In this document: piece after piece, positions 7,876-17,163 of the stretch
Layout of the letters: each line of letters opens with the position of its first letter
Position numbering within the stretch: the first letter of the stretch is position 1
Assembly: GCF_013414345.1 (NCBI RefSeq)
Contig: NZ_CP058670.1
Span: 1,922,001-1,986,000, forward strand
Source of the DNA: Microcella indica
GTDB taxonomy: Bacteria > Actinomycetota > Actinomycetes > Actinomycetales > Microbacteriaceae
Direction: 5' to 3'
DNA: 64,000 bases
Translations under genes and position numbers: made by a program
The notes under the pieces: model-generated
What the model was told of the DNA's origin: nothing
What the model saw: only the letters and a program-made list of their open reading frames with translations
Databases searched by the model: none

Positions 7876-8550
7876 CTAGACCGTCGCGTCGGGCGCGCCG
7901 TCGGCCGTCGCGGGGAGCTTGAGCCACGTGACCCGATGCCGGGGGCTCGGCCCGAACTCCGCGACCGCGGCGAGGTGCGCGGGGCTTCCATAGCCCTTGT
8001 TGCCGTCCCAGCCGAACTGCGGCCACCGCGTCGCATCAGCGACCATGAGCGAATCCCGATGCACCTTCGCGACGACCGACGCGCCCGCCACCGAGGCGCA
8101 GTCACGATCCGCCTTCGGCCTGACCCGGATGCTCGGTGGCGAGGTGAGCGCCGGCGTGAGCCAATCGTGGCTGCCGTCGAGCAGCACCGTCGAGGCACCC
8201 ACGTCGATGCCCGCCTCGTGCAGGGCGATGAGGCCGCGGCGGGCGGCGAGGCCCAGGGCCGCGATGATGCCGTGCGCGTCCACCTCGCCCGGCTCGGCCT
8301 CCCCCACCGCGACCGCGGTTGCCCACGCGTGCACGAGGGGAGCGAGCAGCTCGCGCTTGGCGGGGCTGAGCAGCTTGGAGTCGCGCAGGCCCGCGGGAGG
8401 AGCATCCCCGCCGGGGACGATCGCGCACACGCCCACGGCCACGACACCCGCGATGGCACCGCGACCGACCTCGTCGCAGCCGATCACGACGGGGGCGCCC
8501 TCGGCGAAGAGCGCTCTCTCGACCTCGAGAGTGGGGTCGGCGACGGTCAC
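7876..8550 (-). CDS. rnhB: Ribonuclease HII
   Basis: Cleaves the RNA strand of RNA-DNA hybrids and single ribonucleotides in DNA. At 224 residues it has the family motifs: CDEVGRG with catalytic D26 and E27, DSKLLSPAKRE, LLDGSHD, and KADRDCASVAGASVVAKV with the remaining acidic ligand. The usual DEAGRG is DEVGRG here, a common variant. The GTG start at 8550 overlaps the lepB stop by 4 bp (GTGA), so translation is probably coupled. Confidence 0.95.
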   Translation of the reverse strand: MTVADPTLEVERALFAEGAPVVIGCDEVGRGAIAGVVAVGVCAIVPGGDAPPAGLRDSKLLSPAKRELLAPLVHAWATAVAVGEAEPGEVDAHGIIAALGLAARRGLIALHEAGIDVGASTVLLDGSHDWLTPALTSPPSIRVRPKADRDCASVAGASVVAKVHRDSLMVADATRWPQFGWDGNKGYGSPAHLAAVAEFGPSPRHRVTWLKLPATADGAPDATV

Positions 8551-9278
8551 GGCCGGGGGTCGACCCCGTCGAAGACGAGCGGGTAGTTGTCGAGCCAGCC
8601 CCAGCGGTCGAGGGGCCAGCTGATCACGAACGCGCGCCCCACGACGTCGTCGATCGGCACGGGGCCGTTGACGCGCGAGTCGCTCGAGTCGTAGCGGTTG
8701 TCGCCCATGACCCACAGCTGGCCCGCCGGGACGTCCTGCTGGAAGTCGCTGCCGCTCACATCGACGCGCCCCTCGGGCAGCACGACGTAGGGTTCGTCGA
8801 GCGGCACCCCGTTGATGCTCAACTGGCCCAGATCGTTGCAGCAGACGATGCGGTCGCCCGGCAGCCCGATGACGCGCTTGACGAGGTGCTCGTCGCTGTC
8901 GGAGGCGCTCAGGCCCACCAGGGTGAGGATCGTGTCGACACCCTCCTCGAGGGGCGAGCGCGGCTGCTCGGGCGCGGGCGTGAGCCAGCTGCCGGGGTCG
9001 CGGAACACGATCACGTCGCCGCGCTCGACGGCAACGAGGTCGGGAACCAGCTGGTTGACGATGATGCGGTCGTCGACGAGAAGAGTGCTCTCCATCGACT
9101 CGCTCGGAATGTAGAACGACCGGATGAGGAATGTCTTGATGAGGAACGAGATGATGAGCGCCGCCGCGACGATGACGACGACGTCGCGCAGGAAAAGCAG
9201 CGCGCTGCGCTGGCGCGAGCGCGGGCGCTCAGGCGCAGGATCGGATGCCGCTGCCGGCGGCGCTGTGTGCTCGGTCAT
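8547..9278 (-). CDS. lepB: Signal peptidase I
   Basis: Membrane-bound serine/lysine protease that removes signal peptides from exported proteins. The 243 residues comprise a Pro/Arg-rich cytoplasmic start, one membrane helix (about 31-48), box B IPSESMESTL with catalytic Ser61, and KRVIGLPGD with catalytic Lys134. The MGDNRYDSSDSR box follows near residue 190 and the C-terminus has WPLDRWGW. One loop between the boxes (about 94-130) is longer than usual, as in other actinobacteria. It is the first gene after the rplS terminator and is coupled to rnhB. Confidence 0.95.
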   Translation of the reverse strand: MTEHTAPPAAASDPAPERPRSRQRSALLFLRDVVVIVAAALIISFLIKTFLIRSFYIPSESMESTLLVDDRIIVNQLVPDLVAVERGDVIVFRDPGSWLTPAPEQPRSPLEEGVDTILTLVGLSASDSDEHLVKRVIGLPGDRIVCCNDLGQLSINGVPLDEPYVVLPEGRVDVSGSDFQQDVPAGQLWVMGDNRYDSSDSRVNGPVPIDDVVGRAFVISWPLDRWGWLDNYPLVFDGVDPRP

Positions 9279-9324
9279 TGCTCCCCAGGGTCGGGCTCCA
9301 GTCTAGGCACCGCCCGGTCGCAGA

Positions 9325-9366
9325 ACGACGAAGGCCCCGCCGAGAGATCGGCGGGGCCTTCGTCGT
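9325..9366 (-). terminator. Strong hairpin terminator after rplS
   Basis: An 18-bp perfect stem (9325-9342 with 9349-9366) and 6-nt loop lie immediately after the rplS stop and upstream of lepB. The stem is GC-rich with an AAGGCCCCGCCG-type arm and no clear T-run, typical of actinobacterial terminators. It separates the ribosomal gene from the lepB operon. Confidence 0.85.
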
Positions 9367-9379
9367 GAGGAGCGGGAGC

Positions 9380-9727
9380 TCAGCTCTCGCGCTTCTCCTT
9401 GATCTTGGCCTTCTTGCCGCGCAGAGCGCGCAGGTAGTAGAGCTTGGCGCGACGCACGTCGCCGCGGGTGACGACCTCGATGTGGTCGATGACCGGGGAG
9501 TGCACGGGGAAGGTGCGCTCGACGCCGACCTGGAAGCTCACCTTGCGGACGGTGAAGGTCTCACGGATGCCCTCGTTGGAGCGGCCGATGACGACGCCTT
9601 GGAACACCTGGATGCGCGAGCGGCTGCCTTCCACGATGTTGACGTGCACCTTGACGGTGTCACCGGGGCGGAAGTCGGGGATGTCGGAGCGAAGAGACGC
9701 TGCGTCGACGTGATCGAGAATGTGCAT
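9380..9727 (-). CDS. rplS: 50S ribosomal protein L19
   Basis: Large-subunit ribosomal protein of 115 residues, normal length. Diagnostic segments include [38 protein letters not shown] and the basic C-terminal [23 protein letters not shown] at 9727 was chosen because it gives the family N-terminus; an upstream in-frame extension has no homology. It is separated from rpsP-trmD here by the TetR and map genes, though in many bacteria it follows trmD directly. Confidence 0.97.
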   Translation of the reverse strand: MHILDHVDAASLRSDIPDFRPGDTVKVHVNIVEGSRSRIQVFQGVVIGRSNEGIRETFTVRKVSFQVGVERTFPVHSPVIDHIEVVTRGDVRRAKLYYLRALRGKKAKIKEKRES

Positions 9728-9922
9728 GATGCATCGCTTTCTGCAACCGCCACAGGTCGAGTGCGGGGAGTAAGAGGGAGTCGTACCGGTGCTGCAGCCT
9801 CGCAGGATGACGGCTCCCCTGTGGCAGAACCGTGCCGAGGCACAATCGCTCATCATGCCATATGGGGGTACGCCCAGCCAACTTTCTGCGAGAATACCGA
9901 CGGGGAATCACTGCACGGCCGT

Positions 9923-9928
9923 TACACT
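9923..9928 (+). promoter_or_regulatory. Putative -10 element of the tetR-map operon
   Basis: TACACT lies about 34 bp upstream of the ATG at 9962, in the 234-bp gap between divergent rplS and this operon, and matches the actinobacterial TAnnnT -10 pattern. No convincing -35 is seen at 16-18 bp spacing. The rest of the gap shows nothing else. Confidence 0.35.
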
Positions 9929-9961
9929 CGCGCCACACCGCTTCTCGGGGGGAGAGCACTC

Positions 9962-10612
9962 ATGACTACAACCACCACCACCGCGCTCGCGACCGACAAG
10001 GTCGTCATGCGCACCGAGCCCATCCAGCGCCGCAGCTCGGAGAGGATCGAGCTGCTGCTGGACGCCGCCGCCGCACTCATCGACGACCACGGCATCGATG
10101 GCGTCACGACGAGCGCCGTCGCGAAGCGCTCGTCGTCCTCCGTCGGCGTCGTCTACCGGTACTTCCCGAACATCCAGACACTGCTGCGCGCGCTTGCCGC
10201 CCGCAACCTCGAGCGCTACCTCGCCAAGGTGTGGCACGGCATCGAGAACTCGGGGCCCGAGCCCTGGTCGTCGTTCGACTCGACGCTCGACGTGTTCGTG
10301 GAGCTCGTCCGCACCGAGCCCGGCTTTCGCGCTCTGCGCTTCGGCGACGTCATCGACCAGCGGTTCATCAACCCCGAGCTGAGCAACAACTCGATCCTCG
10401 CCCGCCGCTTCGCCGAGCAGACCGGTGCCACCTACGGCTTCGAACCAGACGATCAGCTCGTGTTCCACTACGAAGTCGCGGTCGAGATGGCGAGCGGGCT
10501 CCTCACTCGAGCGTTCCAATTGGACAAGAATGGTGACGCGCGCTTCATCGAGGCGACCCGCGCCCTGTGCGGCGACTACCTGCGCACCCACGTCCCCCTA
10601 CCCAGGAGCTGA
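9962..10612 (+). CDS. TetR family transcriptional regulator
   Basis: DNA-binding repressor-type protein of 216 residues. The N-terminal helix-turn-helix is clear: ERIELLLDAAAALIDDHG, GVTTSAVAKRSSSSVGVVYRYF and LLRALAARNLERY at about 22-75. The C-terminal ligand domain is all-helical and ends in a membrane-free tail. ATG at 9962 follows a GGGGGGAG ribosome-binding site; an initial run of six threonines after Met is unusual. The stop is directly followed by the map ATG (TGAATG), so the two are co-transcribed. The effector is unknown. Confidence 0.85.
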   Translation: MTTTTTTALATDKVVMRTEPIQRRSSERIELLLDAAAALIDDHGIDGVTTSAVAKRSSSSVGVVYRYFPNIQTLLRALAARNLERYLAKVWHGIENSGPEPWSSFDSTLDVFVELVRTEPGFRALRFGDVIDQRFINPELSNNSILARRFAEQTGATYGFEPDDQLVFHYEVAVEMASGLLTRAFQLDKNGDARFIEATRALCGDYLRTHVPLPRS

Positions 10613-11380
10613 ATGATCGAGCTACGCACCCCGGCCGAGATCGACGAGATGCGGCCAGCGGGTCGCTTCGTGGCGAGCGTGCTGACGGCGACGCGCGCCG
10701 CCGCCGACGTCGGGGTCAACCTGCTCGACCTGGACGCACTCGCGCACGACATGATTCGCGCCGAGGGCGCGGAGAGCTGCTACATCGACTACCACCCCTC
10801 GTTCGGCGCCTCGCCGTTCGGGAAAGTGATCTGCACGTCGGTCAATGACGCGGCCCTGCACGGCCTCCCGCACGACTACGCTCTGCGCGACGGCGACCTG
10901 CTGACGCTCGATTTCGCCGCCTCCGTCAACGGCTGGGTGAGCGACTCGGCGATCAGCTTCGTCGTCGGGGAACCGCGCCCGGGCGACCTCGAGCTCATCG
11001 CGACCGCGGAGCGGGCCCTCGCCGCCGGCATCGAGCAGGCGCGCGTCGGCCGCCGTCTGGGTGACATCTCGAGCGCGATCGGCGACGTCGCGCACGATGC
11101 CGGGATGCCCGTCAACCTCGATTTCGGCGGTCACAGCGTGGGCCGCACGATGCACGGAGACCTGCATCTGCCGAATGACGGTCGAGCGGGGCGCGGCCTC
11201 AAGCTGCGAGCGGGGCTCGTCATGGCTATCGAGCCGTGGTTCATCCCCGACACCGACGAGATCTACACCGACCCCGACGGGTGGACCCTGCGCTCGCGCA
11301 CGGGCTCCCGCGCCGCGCACGCCGAGCACACCGTCGCGATCACGCCCGAAGGGCCCCTCGTGCTCACGGCGCGCGACTGA
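10613..11380 (+). CDS. map: Type I methionine aminopeptidase
   Basis: Removes the initiator methionine from nascent proteins. The 255 residues carry the pita-bread metal ligands in order: D100 (LTLDFAAS), D111 (WVSDSAISF), H174 (GGHSVGR), E207 (MAIEPWF) and E238 (AAHAEHT), with a substrate-binding His near 83 (ALHGLP). It begins at the base after the tetR stop. A second map copy is usually present elsewhere in actinobacteria (near secY), so this may be the accessory paralogue under TetR control. Confidence 0.93.
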   Translation: MIELRTPAEIDEMRPAGRFVASVLTATRAAADVGVNLLDLDALAHDMIRAEGAESCYIDYHPSFGASPFGKVICTSVNDAALHGLPHDYALRDGDLLTLDFAASVNGWVSDSAISFVVGEPRPGDLELIATAERALAAGIEQARVGRRLGDISSAIGDVAHDAGMPVNLDFGGHSVGRTMHGDLHLPNDGRAGRGLKLRAGLVMAIEPWFIPDTDEIYTDPDGWTLRSRTGSRAAHAEHTVAITPEGPLVLTARD

Positions 11381-11405
11381 GCACCGCAGCCGCACTCTCG
11401 GGGCG

Positions 11406-11870
11406 TCAGCGCGCCGAGGAATCGACGAGCGGCACCTCGTCGGTCGTGGGTCCGAGCGGAGAGGTCCACTGCTCGCCGCGCCGGTCGGCGCGCGTCGTGC
11501 GCACCATGGTGACGCATGCCGACACCGCCGCGACGATGAGCAGGGGCCACAGCAGGTAGCCGAGCAGGAGCGCCGCCGGGTCGAGCGAGGTCGCGACGAC
11601 GATGATCGCGAGCGCGTACTGGGCGACGAGCAGCAGCTTCTCTCCGCTCGTGAGGATCGGCACGGCACGACGCAGCACGATGACGTGGTTGAGGGCGAGG
11701 GAGACCGCAAGCCCAGGGAGCACGAAGGTGCCGGTGACGACGCTCTGCACCGAGGGCAGCAGCGCGTACTGGTCGACTGCCTGCAGGATCCACGCCGCGA
11801 CACCCGCGAGCAGCGCGATCGCGGCGACGAGAGGCTGCGACCACAGCCACCAGCGCTCGCCCGTGGTCAC
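11406..11870 (-). CDS. Hypothetical small integral membrane protein
   Basis: Unrecognised 154-residue protein with about four hydrophobic segments (near residues 12-30, 42-60, 76-92 and 98-118), then a charged tail. The GTG at 11870 ([10 protein letters not shown]) has GGGGGAGG upstream and overlaps the trmD stop by 4 bp, so it was preferred over an upstream ATG at 11951 that would encode a Pro/Arg-rich extension inside trmD. It belongs to the rpsP-khpA-rimM-trmD operon by position. No functional motif is seen. Confidence 0.7.
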   Translation of the reverse strand: MTTGERWWLWSQPLVAAIALLAGVAAWILQAVDQYALLPSVQSVVTGTFVLPGLAVSLALNHVIVLRRAVPILTSGEKLLLVAQYALAIIVVATSLDPAALLLGYLLWPLLIVAAVSACVTMVRTTRADRRGEQWTSPLGPTTDEVPLVDSSAR

Positions 11871-12568
11871 GTCGCCTCCCCCGAACGGTCGGGTGCCAGA
11901 AGGTCGGGGCGTACCCGCCGGGTGCGGTCGAGCTGCTGCTCGTGGCGCCACTGCGCGACAGCGCCGTGATGGCCGCTCAGCAGCACGGCCGGCACTGCCC
12001 GATCGCGCCAGACAGCGGGCTTGGTGTAGCTGGGGTACTCGAGCAGTCCATCCTCATGGCTCTCCTCGGTGAGGCTCTCCGGGTTGCCCACGACGCCGGG
12101 GACGAGTCGGCCGACCGCTTCGATGATCGCCATCGCCGCCACCTCCCCTCCGTTGAGCACGTAGTCGCCGAGACTGATCTCGCGCACCTCGTTGCGGTCA
12201 GCGTAGTGGTCGATGACGCGCTGGTCGATGCCTTCGTAGCGACCGCACGCGAAAACGAGGTGCTCGCGGGTGGAGAGCTCTCGTGCCTCACGCTGCGTGA
12301 AGGGATGCCCCGCAGGGCTCGGAACGACAATGATGCTGTCGTCGCGCACGACGCTGTCGAGCGCCTCGCCCCACGGTTCGGGCTTCATGACCATGCCAGC
12401 GCCGCCGCCGTACGGAGTGTCGTCGACCGTGCGGTGACGATCATGCGTGAAGTCGCGAAGGTCGTGCACGCCGACCTCGATCACTCCCGCCTGCCGGGCC
12501 CTGCCCAGCAGCGACACGTCGAGGGCCCCGAAGAATTCGGGGAAGATCGTGACGATGTCGAAGCGCAC
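11867..12568 (-). CDS. trmD: tRNA (guanine-37-N1)-methyltransferase
   Basis: Uses S-adenosylmethionine to methylate G37 next to the anticodon, preventing frameshifts. The 233 residues begin [13 protein letters not shown] and contain [27 protein letters not shown] and the SPOUT-knot segment [17 protein letters not shown], all diagnostic. The catalytic Asp lies in the [16 protein letters not shown] region. It lies 9 bp after rimM and overlaps the following membrane-protein gene by 4 bp. Confidence 0.97.
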   Translation of the reverse strand: MRFDIVTIFPEFFGALDVSLLGRARQAGVIEVGVHDLRDFTHDRHRTVDDTPYGGGAGMVMKPEPWGEALDSVVRDDSIIVVPSPAGHPFTQREARELSTREHLVFACGRYEGIDQRVIDHYADRNEVREISLGDYVLNGGEVAAMAIIEAVGRLVPGVVGNPESLTEESHEDGLLEYPSYTKPAVWRDRAVPAVLLSGHHGAVAQWRHEQQLDRTRRVRPDLLAPDRSGEAT

Positions 12569-12577
12569 AGCCCCAGC

Positions 12578-13174
12578 CTAGGCGGGTGCATCCTTCGACT
12601 CGTCCTCCGCGGGTGCGTCGTCGGGCGCGTCGGGCAGCTCCTCGAAGAGACCGAGGGGCGGAGTGAGGGTCACGGTGCCGCCCGCGATGTCGACGACCGG
12701 CACGATCGCACCGACGAAAGGCACGAGAACCTCACCCTGCGGCGTGCGCACGGCGAGGAGGTCCTGCGCGGGCAGGTGGTCGACGCGCACGATCGTGCCC
12801 ACCTCGACCCCGTCGCGCAGGGCGCGCAGGCCGACGAGCTGGAAGTCGTACCAGGCGTCGTCCTCGGCCGGCTCGTCGTCGACCTGGTCGATCCACAGGA
12901 TCGCCTTGACGAGCGACTCGGCCGCCGTGCGATCGTCGACGCCCTCGAAGAACGCGACCGGCTGCGCGTTGTACCAGCGCAGCTCGGTCAGGGTGAGGGT
13001 CTTGCCGTGCCACTCGGACGACTCGGGCACCTGTAACGAGAAGCTCGCGCCCGGCGTGAAGCGACGCTCGGGCGCGTCGGTGTAGAGCTCGAGCTTGAGG
13101 GCGCCCTTGAGCCCGTGAGCCTTGACGAGCCGACCGACCCGGAGTTGTGGACGCTCTGAGGTGGGCGCGTTCAC
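12578..13174 (-). CDS. rimM: 16S rRNA processing protein RimM
   Basis: Assembly factor for the 30S head that binds ribosomal protein S19. The 198 residues show the RimM N-domain VGRLVKAHGLKGALKLELYT, the PRC-barrel part WYDFQLVGLRA and the closing VTLTPPLGLFEEL. A C-terminal acidic Asp/Glu/Ala tail of about 20 residues is an extension. The GTG at 13174 overlaps the khpA stop by 4 bp (GTGA), consistent with coupled translation in the rpsP operon. Confidence 0.95.
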   Translation of the reverse strand: MNAPTSERPQLRVGRLVKAHGLKGALKLELYTDAPERRFTPGASFSLQVPESSEWHGKTLTLTELRWYNAQPVAFFEGVDDRTAAESLVKAILWIDQVDDEPAEDDAWYDFQLVGLRALRDGVEVGTIVRVDHLPAQDLLAVRTPQGEVLVPFVGAIVPVVDIAGGTVTLTPPLGLFEELPDAPDDAPAEDESKDAPA

Positions 13175-13407
13175 TGATCGGTGTCGACGACGTCGACGCG
13201 CACTCGGCGGCCGTCGGCGAGCGACGAGATCACCGTGCGCAGGGCCTTGGCGGTGCGACCGCCGCGGCCGATGACGCGGCCGAGGTCCTCGGGGTGCACA
13301 CGCACCTCGAGGACCTCGCCGCGCGCAGAGCTCTGCGCGACGACCTCGACGTCGTCCGGGTGATCGACGATCCCCTTGACGAGGTGTTCGAGAGTGTCAG
13401 CGAGCAC
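13171..13407 (-). CDS. khpA: KH-domain RNA-binding protein KhpA
   Basis: Small RNA-binding protein of 78 residues (UPF0109), conserved between rpsP and rimM in Gram-positive bacteria. A single KH domain with the GxxG loop in VIGRGGRTAKALRTVI is clear. KhpA partners with KhpB in RNA binding linked to cell envelope growth in other species; that role here is inference. GTG start at 13407, 6 bp after the rpsP stop. Confidence 0.93.
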   Translation of the reverse strand: MLADTLEHLVKGIVDHPDDVEVVAQSSARGEVLEVRVHPEDLGRVIGRGGRTAKALRTVISSLADGRRVRVDVVDTDQ

Positions 13408-13413
13408 GAGTCA

Positions 13414-13926
13414 CTAGGCCTTGTCGGCCTCGGCCGCGGGGGCCTCGTCGGCGGCGGGGGCCTCGGCGGGAGCATCCTCAGCCTTGGCCTCCTCGGCGGG
13501 CGCCTCGGCAGCGGGAGCATCCTCGACGGGCGCCTCAGCAGCAGGCGCCTCCTCGGCGGGCTTCTCCGCAGGCTTCTCGGCCTTGGGCTTGAGCACAGGC
13601 TTCTTCTTCTCGTCGACGCTGAAGGCCGCCTTCGGCTCGGGCGACTTGACGGTGCTCGTCGCGCCCTTCTCGCCCTTGAAGGTGCCCCAGTCGCCCGTGA
13701 GCTTGAGGATCGCGAGCACCTGAGGGCTCGGCTGGGCGCCGACGCTCAGCCAGTACTGGGCGCGCTCGGACTGCACCTCGATGAACGAGGGCTCCTCGGT
13801 GGGGTGGTACTTGCCGATCTCCTCGATCACGCGGCCGTCGCGCTTTTTGCGCGAGTCGGCCACGACGATGCGGTAGAACGGTGCACGGACCTTGCCCATG
13901 CGCTTGAGACGAATCTTGACAGCCAC
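13414..13926 (-). CDS. rpsP: 30S ribosomal protein S16 with long acidic Ala/Pro tail
   Basis: Small-subunit protein, 170 residues. The core [30 protein letters not shown] and IEEIGKYHP is standard, but S16 is usually 80-115 residues. Here a tail of roughly 60 residues of EAPAAEAP-type low-complexity repeats follows a Lys-rich linker, as in several actinobacteria. The GTG at 13926 follows GGAGAAAC and gives the exact family start. First gene of the rpsP-khpA-rimM-trmD operon. Confidence 0.95.
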   Translation of the reverse strand: MAVKIRLKRMGKVRAPFYRIVVADSRKKRDGRVIEEIGKYHPTEEPSFIEVQSERAQYWLSVGAQPSPQVLAILKLTGDWGTFKGEKGATSTVKSPEPKAAFSVDEKKKPVLKPKAEKPAEKPAEEAPAAEAPVEDAPAAEAPAEEAKAEDAPAEAPAADEAPAAEADKA

Positions 13927-14096
13927 GTTTCTCCGAAATGTGTGAAGGAAGTGAGTCGCAGCCGGTTGCGTGGGGCACACTCGGCGCGGAAGCTCGTGAT
14001 GGTTTCTCGCAGCGTCTGATTAGAGGGTCGGACGCGCGAGCACTCGACCGCCTATTCTGGCAGATTTTCGCGGCGTCTGTGACCGCGACGGGATGC

Positions 14097-14885
14097 TCAG
14101 CGCTGGTCGTCCCGCCAGGCAAGCCACTCGCGCACCTTCGCGAGGTCGTAGCGGGGCCCCGTGATGCCCAGCGTGAAGAGGCTCGCGCCCATCGCCCGCA
14201 GTTCGTCCGCCTCCGCCATCGTGCGGCTGCGCACCTCGACCGATGTCTCGATCTCGCTCGTGTCGCGGCCCACCGTGCGCCCGTGCTCGGCGAGGACGCC
14301 GAGCTTGCGCTCGAGCGTGGGCGCGTCGCTGAACGAGTGCCAGATGTCGGCGTGCTCGGCCACGATGCGGAGAGTCTTCTTCTCGCCGCCCCCACCGATG
14401 AGGATGGGGATCTCGCGCGTGGGCTGCGGGTTCAGGGCCTGCCAGCGCGACCGGATGATCGGCAGGTCTCGCGCGAGAGCATCCAGTCGCTCCCCCACCG
14501 TGCCGAATTCGAAGCCGTACTCGACGTAGTCGCGCTCGAACCAGCCCGAACCCGTGCCGAAGAGGAAGCGGCCCGTGCCGCCCTTCGCGCTGATGTGGTC
14601 GATCGTGCGGGCCATGTCGGCCTGCAGGCTCGGATTGCGGTAGCTGTTGCAGTTCACGAGCGCGCCGAGCTCGACGCGGCTGGTCTGCTCGGCGAGGGCT
14701 GCGAGCATCGTCCACGACTCGAAGTGCAGGCCGTCGGGCTCGCCGCTGAGCGGGAAGAAGTGGTCCCAGGTGAAGAGGATGTCGACGCCGAGCTCCTCGA
14801 GCTCGGTCGCCGTGTCGCGGATGAGTTCGTAGGGCGCGTGCTGCGGGGCGAGCTGCACGCCGAGGCGCACGGGTCGAGTCGTCAT
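14097..14885 (-). CDS. LLM-class (luciferase-like) F420-dependent oxidoreductase
   Basis: TIM-barrel luciferase-like protein of 262 residues. Recognisable parts are VDILFTWDHFFPL, RVELGALVNCNSYRNP, GTGSGWFERDYVEYGF (the F420/flavin-binding glycine region) and IPILIGGGGEKKTLRIVAE. This pattern fits actinobacterial F420-dependent reductases rather than flavin monooxygenases. The substrate is not predictable. It is transcribed toward rpsP with a 170-bp gap in which I see no gene or clear promoter. The F420 biosynthesis genes at 62617-64000 fit use of that cofactor. Confidence 0.8.
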   Translation of the reverse strand: MTTRPVRLGVQLAPQHAPYELIRDTATELEELGVDILFTWDHFFPLSGEPDGLHFESWTMLAALAEQTSRVELGALVNCNSYRNPSLQADMARTIDHISAKGGTGRFLFGTGSGWFERDYVEYGFEFGTVGERLDALARDLPIIRSRWQALNPQPTREIPILIGGGGEKKTLRIVAEHADIWHSFSDAPTLERKLGVLAEHGRTVGRDTSEIETSVEVRSRTMAEADELRAMGASLFTLGITGPRYDLAKVREWLAWRDDQR

Positions 14886-14918
14886 GCCCTCAGCCTAGGA
14901 CTGTCGCGCGGGCCGCTC

Positions 14919-16511
14919 TCAGCGGCCGAGGAACTTCTGCAGGGCCTCGAGCTCCTCCGGCGTCGGCTGCTTCTCGCCGGTCGCGGCCCCGCCGCCGAGG
15001 CCGAAGCTGCTGCCGGATGCGCCCGTGCCACCACCGGCACTCAGCCCCTGCGCGCGAGCGGCCTCCTCCGCCGCCCGCTTCGCGGGGTTGCCCGACCGCG
15101 ACTTGCCCTTGCCCTTCTTCTTGGCCGCGGCCTTGCGGGCCGTCGCCGCTCCCCCGCCGCCGCCCATGCCGGGCATGGGGCCCATGCCCGGCATCTGGGG
15201 CATGCCGCCCTTCGCCATCGTCTTCATCATCTTCGCGGCCTGCTCGAAGCGGTTCACGAGGGCGTTGACCTCGGTCACCGTCGTTCCAGAACCGCGAGCG
15301 ATGCGCAAGCGGCGCGAGCCGTTGAGGAGCTTGGGCAGCTGGCGCTCCTTCGGTGTCATCGACTGGATGATCGCTTCCGTGCGCGTGAGCTCCCCCTCGT
15401 CGAAGTTCTCCAGCTGATCCTTCATGCCCCGCGCACCGGGCAGCATGCCGAGCATGCCCTTGAGGGACCCCATCGACTTGAGCTGCTGCATCTGCGCAAG
15501 GAAGTCTTCGAGCGTGAAGCTGTCGGTCGCGAACTTCTCCGCCGTGCGCTTCGCGTCCTCCTCGTCGAAGGACTTCTGCGCCTGCTCGATGAGCGTGAGG
15601 ATGTCACCGAGGTCGAGGATGCGGCTCGCCATGCGATCCGGGTGGAACGGCTCGAAGTCGTCGAGGCCCTCACCGGTGGAGGCGAACATGATGGGGCGGC
15701 CCGTGATGCTCGCGACGCTCAGCGCGGCGCCGCCGCGCGCGTCGCCATCCAGCTTCGACAGCACGACGCCCGTGAAGTCGACGCCCTCCTGGAACGCCTT
15801 CGCCGTGCTCACCGCGTCTTGACCGATCATCGCGTCGATGACGAAGAGCACCTCGTCGGGGTCGACGGCCTTGCGGATGTTCGCCGCCTGCTTCATGAGC
15901 TCGGCGTCGACACCGAGACGACCGGCGGTGTCGACGATCACGACATCGTGCTGCTTGTCTCGAGCGTGCTTGATCGCGTTCTTCGCAACCTTCACCGGGT
16001 CGCCGACCCCGTTGCCGGGCTCGGGAGCGTAGACCGCGACACCCGCCTGCTCGCCCACAACCTGCAGCTGCTGCACGGCGTTCGGGCGCTGGAGGTCGGC
16101 CGCGACGAGGATCGGCGTGTGACCGTCGGCCTTGAGCCACTTAGCGAGCTTGCCCGCGAGCGTCGTCTTGCCCGCCCCCTGGAGGCCCGCGAGCATGATC
16201 ACCGTCGGCGGGGTCTTCGCGAACTGCAGGCGGCGCTGCTCGCCGCCGAGGATGCCGACGAGCTCGTCATTGACGATCTGCACGACCTGCTGCGCCGGGT
16301 TGAGCGCCTTGTTGACCTCGTCGCCGAGAGCGCGCTCGCGCACCGCAGCGGTGAAGTCTTTGACGACCGGGAGAGCGACATCGGCATCGAGCAGAGCTCG
16401 ACGGATTTCGCGCACAGTGCCGTCGACGTCGGCCGGGCTGAGCTTGCCCTTCGTGCGCAAAGCGCTGAAGGTCGAGGTGAGCCGGTCGGAGAGCGTGCCG
16501 AAAGTTGCCAT
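14919..16511 (-). CDS. ffh: Signal recognition particle protein Ffh (SRP54)
   Basis: GTPase of the signal recognition particle that binds signal sequences and 4.5S RNA for co-translational membrane targeting. The 530 residues contain the N domain, G domain with GLQGAGKTT (109-117), DTAGRL, SKLDGDARGG and the Met-rich M domain (MPQMPGMGPMPGMGGGG). A C-terminal Lys/Ala/Gly-rich tail follows. ATG at 16511 gives the conserved MATFGTLSDRL start. The receptor gene ftsY is nearby at 17251, separated by a divergent carbonic-anhydrase gene. Confidence 0.97.
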   Translation of the reverse strand: MATFGTLSDRLTSTFSALRTKGKLSPADVDGTVREIRRALLDADVALPVVKDFTAAVRERALGDEVNKALNPAQQVVQIVNDELVGILGGEQRRLQFAKTPPTVIMLAGLQGAGKTTLAGKLAKWLKADGHTPILVAADLQRPNAVQQLQVVGEQAGVAVYAPEPGNGVGDPVKVAKNAIKHARDKQHDVVIVDTAGRLGVDAELMKQAANIRKAVDPDEVLFVIDAMIGQDAVSTAKAFQEGVDFTGVVLSKLDGDARGGAALSVASITGRPIMFASTGEGLDDFEPFHPDRMASRILDLGDILTLIEQAQKSFDEEDAKRTAEKFATDSFTLEDFLAQMQQLKSMGSLKGMLGMLPGARGMKDQLENFDEGELTRTEAIIQSMTPKERQLPKLLNGSRRLRIARGSGTTVTEVNALVNRFEQAAKMMKTMAKGGMPQMPGMGPMPGMGGGGGAATARKAAAKKKGKGKSRSGNPAKRAAEEAARAQGLSAGGGTGASGSSFGLGGGAATGEKQPTPEELEALQKFLGR

Positions 16512-16602
16512 GGTGCCCCCATTGTAGGTGCGGCGACTCTGCTTGACTGGGGTGCGGTCGGGCCGAACCCGGCATCGGCCGCTGAGCAGTCGAGGAGCAC
16601 CC

Positions 16603-17121
16603 ATGCGCCGCACGATCTTCGGCTACACGCCCGAGGTGGCCCCCACCGCTTTCATCGCCGACAACGCGACCCTCGTCGGCGATGTGCACGTGCACGCGCA
16701 CGCCGTCATCATGTACGGCGCTGTGCTGCGCGCCGACCGCGCCCGCATCGAGCTCGGCGAGGGCTCCAACCTGCAAGACAACGTGTCGGTGCACGGCGAT
16801 CCCGGCAAGCCCACGATCGTCGGTCGCGGCGTGAGCGTGGGTCACGCCGCGATGCTGCACGGGTGCACGATCGAGGACGACTGTCTCATCGGGATGAGCG
16901 CGACCGTGCTCAACGGCGCCGTCATCGGCCGCGAGTCGCTCGTCGCCGCCGGCACCGTCGTGCTCGAGGGCACGACGGTGCCGCCTCGCTCACTCGTCGC
17001 CGGCGTGCCCGGCAAGGTTCGTCGCGAGCTGACGGACGACGAGGTGGCGGCGATCCGCGCCAACGCCGACACGTACCGGATGCTCGGCACCGAGCACGCC
17101 GCCGCCCGCGACGCCGAGTAG
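16603..17121 (+). CDS. Gamma-class carbonic anhydrase-like hexapeptide-repeat protein
   Basis: Left-handed beta-helix protein of 172 residues. It has repeated hexapeptides (for example AFIADNATLVGDVHVH) and the three zinc-binding histidines of gamma carbonic anhydrases in NVSVHGDPGKP and VGHAAMLHG. Homologues include YrdA/PaaY-type proteins, so enzymatic hydration of carbon dioxide is likely but unproven. The ATG at 16603 follows CGAGGAGCACCC; a longer in-frame start at 16528 lies inside the ffh upstream region and is less likely. Divergent from ffh. Confidence 0.85.
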   Translation: MRRTIFGYTPEVAPTAFIADNATLVGDVHVHAHAVIMYGAVLRADRARIELGEGSNLQDNVSVHGDPGKPTIVGRGVSVGHAAMLHGCTIEDDCLIGMSATVLNGAVIGRESLVAAGTVVLEGTTVPPRSLVAGVPGKVRRELTDDEVAAIRANADTYRMLGTEHAAARDAE

Positions 17122-17163
17122 CCCCACCAGGGCGCGCTGCGGCACACGCCGCCGTGCCCACTC